Assembly: GCA_021774615.1 (NCBI GenBank)
Contig: JAJFIW010000005.1
Span: 1-32,997, forward strand
Source of the DNA: Alphaproteobacteria bacterium
Lineage (GTDB): Bacteria; Pseudomonadota; Alphaproteobacteria; UBA1280; UBA6503
Direction: 5' to 3'
DNA length: 32,997 bases
Positions 31,047-32,997 of the stretch are shown here, piece by piece; positions within the stretch are counted from its first letter, which is position 1; each line of letters starts with the position of its first letter. Position numbers and translations under genes: made by a program. The notes under the pieces are model-generated. The model saw only the letters and a list, made by a program, of their open reading frames with translations. It made no database searches and was not told the DNA's origin.

Positions 31047-31859
31047 ATGAATACTTCAAAAGGTTTAGTTATTGCTATAAGTAATCAAAAAGGTGGTGTT
31101 GGTAAGACAACAACAGCTATAAATTTAGCCACTGCACTTGCTGCTTGCGGTGAGAAAGTTTTGGTGGTTGATTTTGATCCTCAGGGTAATGCAACAACTG
31201 GTTTGGGGGTTGATAAGGTAAATCACTCTGATAACGTATACGCTTTATTGATGGGAGACTGTCCTGCGGAGCGTGCTGTGCATAAAACACTTGTTCCAGG
31301 GTTAGATATTATTCCATCTACGGTTCACTTGTCTGGTGCGGAGATAGAATTAGTACCAGCATTTTCTCGGGAGTTTAAATTACGTGAATCGTTAGAGTCT
31401 ATTCGTAGCCAGTATGACTACATATTTATTGACTGCCCTCCTTCTCTTGGTTTGTTAACAGTTAATGCGCTTGCTGCTGCCGATAAGTACCTTGTTCCAC
31501 TGCAAGCAGAGTTCTTTGCACTAGAAGGTATCTCGCAGCTTATTAAAACTGTGCAATTGGTTAAAGGGCGCTTAAATAAGAATATCTCTTGTATGGGTGT
31601 GTTGATGACAATGGTAGATGGTCGTAATAATCTATCTCGCCAAGTTGAGGACGAGGTTCGCTCTTTCTTTGGTGCAGAAGTGTTTAATACAGTAATCCCA
31701 CGTAATGTTAGGGTGTCTGAAGCCCCTAGCCACGGTCGCCCTGTTATTTTATATGATACCTTTTGTGCAGGTTCTCGTGCTTATATGAGTTTAGCTGCAG
31801 AAGTTCTGCGTGGTCCAGCTCATGTTTCATCAACTATTAATCAAGGGGTGGCAGCATAA
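31047..31859 (+). CDS. parA: Chromosome partitioning ATPase ParA
   Basis: Walker-type ATPase that, with ParB bound at parS, moves the origin region to the cell pole. The 270-residue protein has the deviant Walker A KGGVGKTT at 15-22, DFDPQGNATTGLG (about 43-55) and FIDCPPSLGLLT. All the ATPase determinants are present, and there is no N-terminal DNA-binding extension, as expected of chromosomal ParA/Soj. AAGGGGAAAAAAT lies before the ATG. Its stop overlaps the parB start as TAATG. Confidence 0.98.
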   Translation: MNTSKGLVIAISNQKGGVGKTTTAINLATALAACGEKVLVVDFDPQGNATTGLGVDKVNHSDNVYALLMGDCPAERAVHKTLVPGLDIIPSTVHLSGAEIELVPAFSREFKLRESLESIRSQYDYIFIDCPPSLGLLTVNALAAADKYLVPLQAEFFALEGISQLIKTVQLVKGRLNKNISCMGVLMTMVDGRNNLSRQVEDEVRSFFGAEVFNTVIPRNVRVSEAPSHGRPVILYDTFCAGSRAYMSLAAEVLRGPAHVSSTINQGVAA

Positions 31860-32725
31860 TGAGTAAAGGTTTAGGAAAAGGTTTAGGTGCACTGCTTGAA
31901 GATGTTAACTATGTAACACCAAAACCAACTGATAATCAGTCTTATTTGGCACTAGCTAATCTAGAGCCATCTAACTTCCAGCCTCGTCATTATTTTGATG
32001 AAGAGCAGCTTGCGGCTCTTGCTGGTAGTATTAAATCCCAAGGGGTTTTGCAGCCGTTATTGGTTCGTGCTATTAAGGCTAAAGAAGGAAAATACGAGAT
32101 TATTGCTGGTGAGCGCCGTTGGCGAGCATCACAAATGGCTGGTCTAACAGAGGTACCTACCATTATTCTTGATTTGCCAGATGGTAAAGCCCTTGAAGTT
32201 GCTTTGGTTGAAAATATCCAACGTAGCGACTTAAACCCTATTGATGAGGCAGCCGGCTATTTACGTTTGGTTAATGAGTTTAACTACACCCATGAAGATA
32301 TGGCACGTGTAACAGGTAAAAGCCGTAGCCATATTACTAACCTGATGCGTTTACTTAGCCTGCCAGAGCGAATTAAAGATATTGTAGCTGAAGGTAAGCT
32401 TACTATGGGGCATGCTCGTGCGCTATTAGGCTTGGATGGTGAAGATGCTCAACTACGTTGTGCCATGAAAGTGATGAAAAAATCTTTATCTGTGCGTGAA
32501 ACAGAGGAGTTAGTGCGCCAAACGGTTGCTGAAGAGTCTGGCGAGCGCAAAAAACGCACTAGAGCTGGTAAAGATATGGCAACCCGAGAGCTTGAGAGCC
32601 ACCTTGGTAAACAATTGGGTGTATCTGTTAGTATTTTAAAGAAGAATGGCGCAGGTACAATCAAGATTGATTTTCGTAATGAAAAGGAATTGGGTTCTTT
32701 GTTAAAGCACTTGGGTGCCGCATAG
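31859..32725 (+). CDS. parB: Chromosome partitioning protein ParB
   Basis: CTP-dependent sliding clamp that loads at parS. The 288-residue protein has the N-terminal MSKGLGKGLGALLED (ParA-interacting), the CTP-binding domain with GERRWRA at 84-90 and ENIQRSDLNP at 118-127, the helix-turn-helix THEDMARVTGKSRSHITNLMR in two parts around 143-165, and a C-terminal dimerisation region. It is translationally coupled to parA. Two perfect parS sites lie just upstream of the pair. Confidence 0.97.
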   Translation: MSKGLGKGLGALLEDVNYVTPKPTDNQSYLALANLEPSNFQPRHYFDEEQLAALAGSIKSQGVLQPLLVRAIKAKEGKYEIIAGERRWRASQMAGLTEVPTIILDLPDGKALEVALVENIQRSDLNPIDEAAGYLRLVNEFNYTHEDMARVTGKSRSHITNLMRLLSLPERIKDIVAEGKLTMGHARALLGLDGEDAQLRCAMKVMKKSLSVRETEELVRQTVAEESGERKKRTRAGKDMATRELESHLGKQLGVSVSILKKNGAGTIKIDFRNEKELGSLLKHLGAA

Positions 32726-32871
32726 TTTTTTATTAACTATCAATTAAAAACTGACTGTTTTACTATATATTAGGTGTTTATGTCAGTTTTCTTGTATAAA
32801 AACTTAATGTTGGATACTATAAGTACAAGTGTGTACTATTAAATATGCATCATTTGTAGTTATGGGGAGAT

Positions 32872-32997
32872 ATGAAATTGAAAAATCCAATTAAAAAGCT
32901 GTGGCGTAGTTCATTACTTATAGGTGGGCTAGCGGTAAGTGTAGTTGCTCTGACGTGGAGTAGCCCCATAATGGCACAAAGTGGAGTGCTGATAACA
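32872..32997 (+). CDS. Exported protein, N-terminal fragment (partial)
   Basis: The first 42 residues of a gene leaving the right edge. They form a signal peptide: a Lys/Arg-rich start (MKLKNPIKKLWRSS), a hydrophobic core (LLIGGLAVSVVAL) and a likely signal peptidase I site after SSPIMA. TGGGGAGAT precedes the ATG, and a possible promoter, TTGTAT with TACTAT 17 bases on, lies upstream. The mature part is too short to identify. Confidence 0.7.
   Translation, partial: MKLKNPIKKLWRSSLLIGGLAVSVVALTWSSPIMAQSGVLIT

Overview
The window looks like a chromosomal segment around the replication origin of an AT-rich alphaproteobacterium. The evidence is the gene neighbourhood: rho, hemJ and hemE run leftward from an AT-rich gap with several DnaA-box matches; Tim44-like, MltA, hemC, hemD, a mitofilin-like gene and hemY run rightward from it; and rsmG-parA-parB with two perfect parS palindromes lies about 19 kb further on. 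I cannot place it below class level. Tandem ankyrin-like genes are compatible with a host-associated or predatory life but do not prove it.

Layout. 1-1209: tail of a GGDEF protein and alanine dehydrogenase, converging. 1372-3347: four small orphan genes, three of them visibly paralogous. 3518-4231: a Bax inhibitor-1 family membrane protein. 4300-7377: three tandem leftward ankyrin-like paralogues. 7537-11367: rho, hemJ, a PP2C-like phosphatase and hemE, all leftward. 11368-11801: predicted oriC. 11802-18772: a tightly packed rightward run of Tim44-like, mltA, hemC, hemD, hemB, mitofilin-like and hemY. 18779-18930: four consecutive hairpins. 19022-22887: five orphan membrane proteins around an Smr-domain gene. 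23060-28733: polA, a HIT protein, mnmG and a queuosine-precursor transporter. 28767-29785: a pair of exonuclease-fold paralogues, both with damaged active sites. 29786-30265: a non-coding gap. 30266-32725: rsmG, parA, parB. 32872 to the end: start of an exported protein.

How it fits together. Core genes point away from the predicted origin, as expected for co-directional replication and transcription. Five heme-pathway steps or factors (HemB, HemC, HemD, HemE, HemJ), plus HemY, flank the origin, and ParABS provides origin segregation. mnmG and the queuosine transporter both serve tRNA wobble-position modification.

Inserted into this conserved frame are about a dozen lineage-specific genes. 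Most are single-gene units with their own terminator hairpin and a shared kind of 5' leader: a pyrimidine-rich tract followed by a Shine-Dalgarno sequence. They fall into at least three local paralogous groups (small soluble, polytopic membrane, ankyrin-like). This family expansion is the least explained and most interesting part of the window. No tRNA, rRNA, CRISPR array or insertion sequence was seen.
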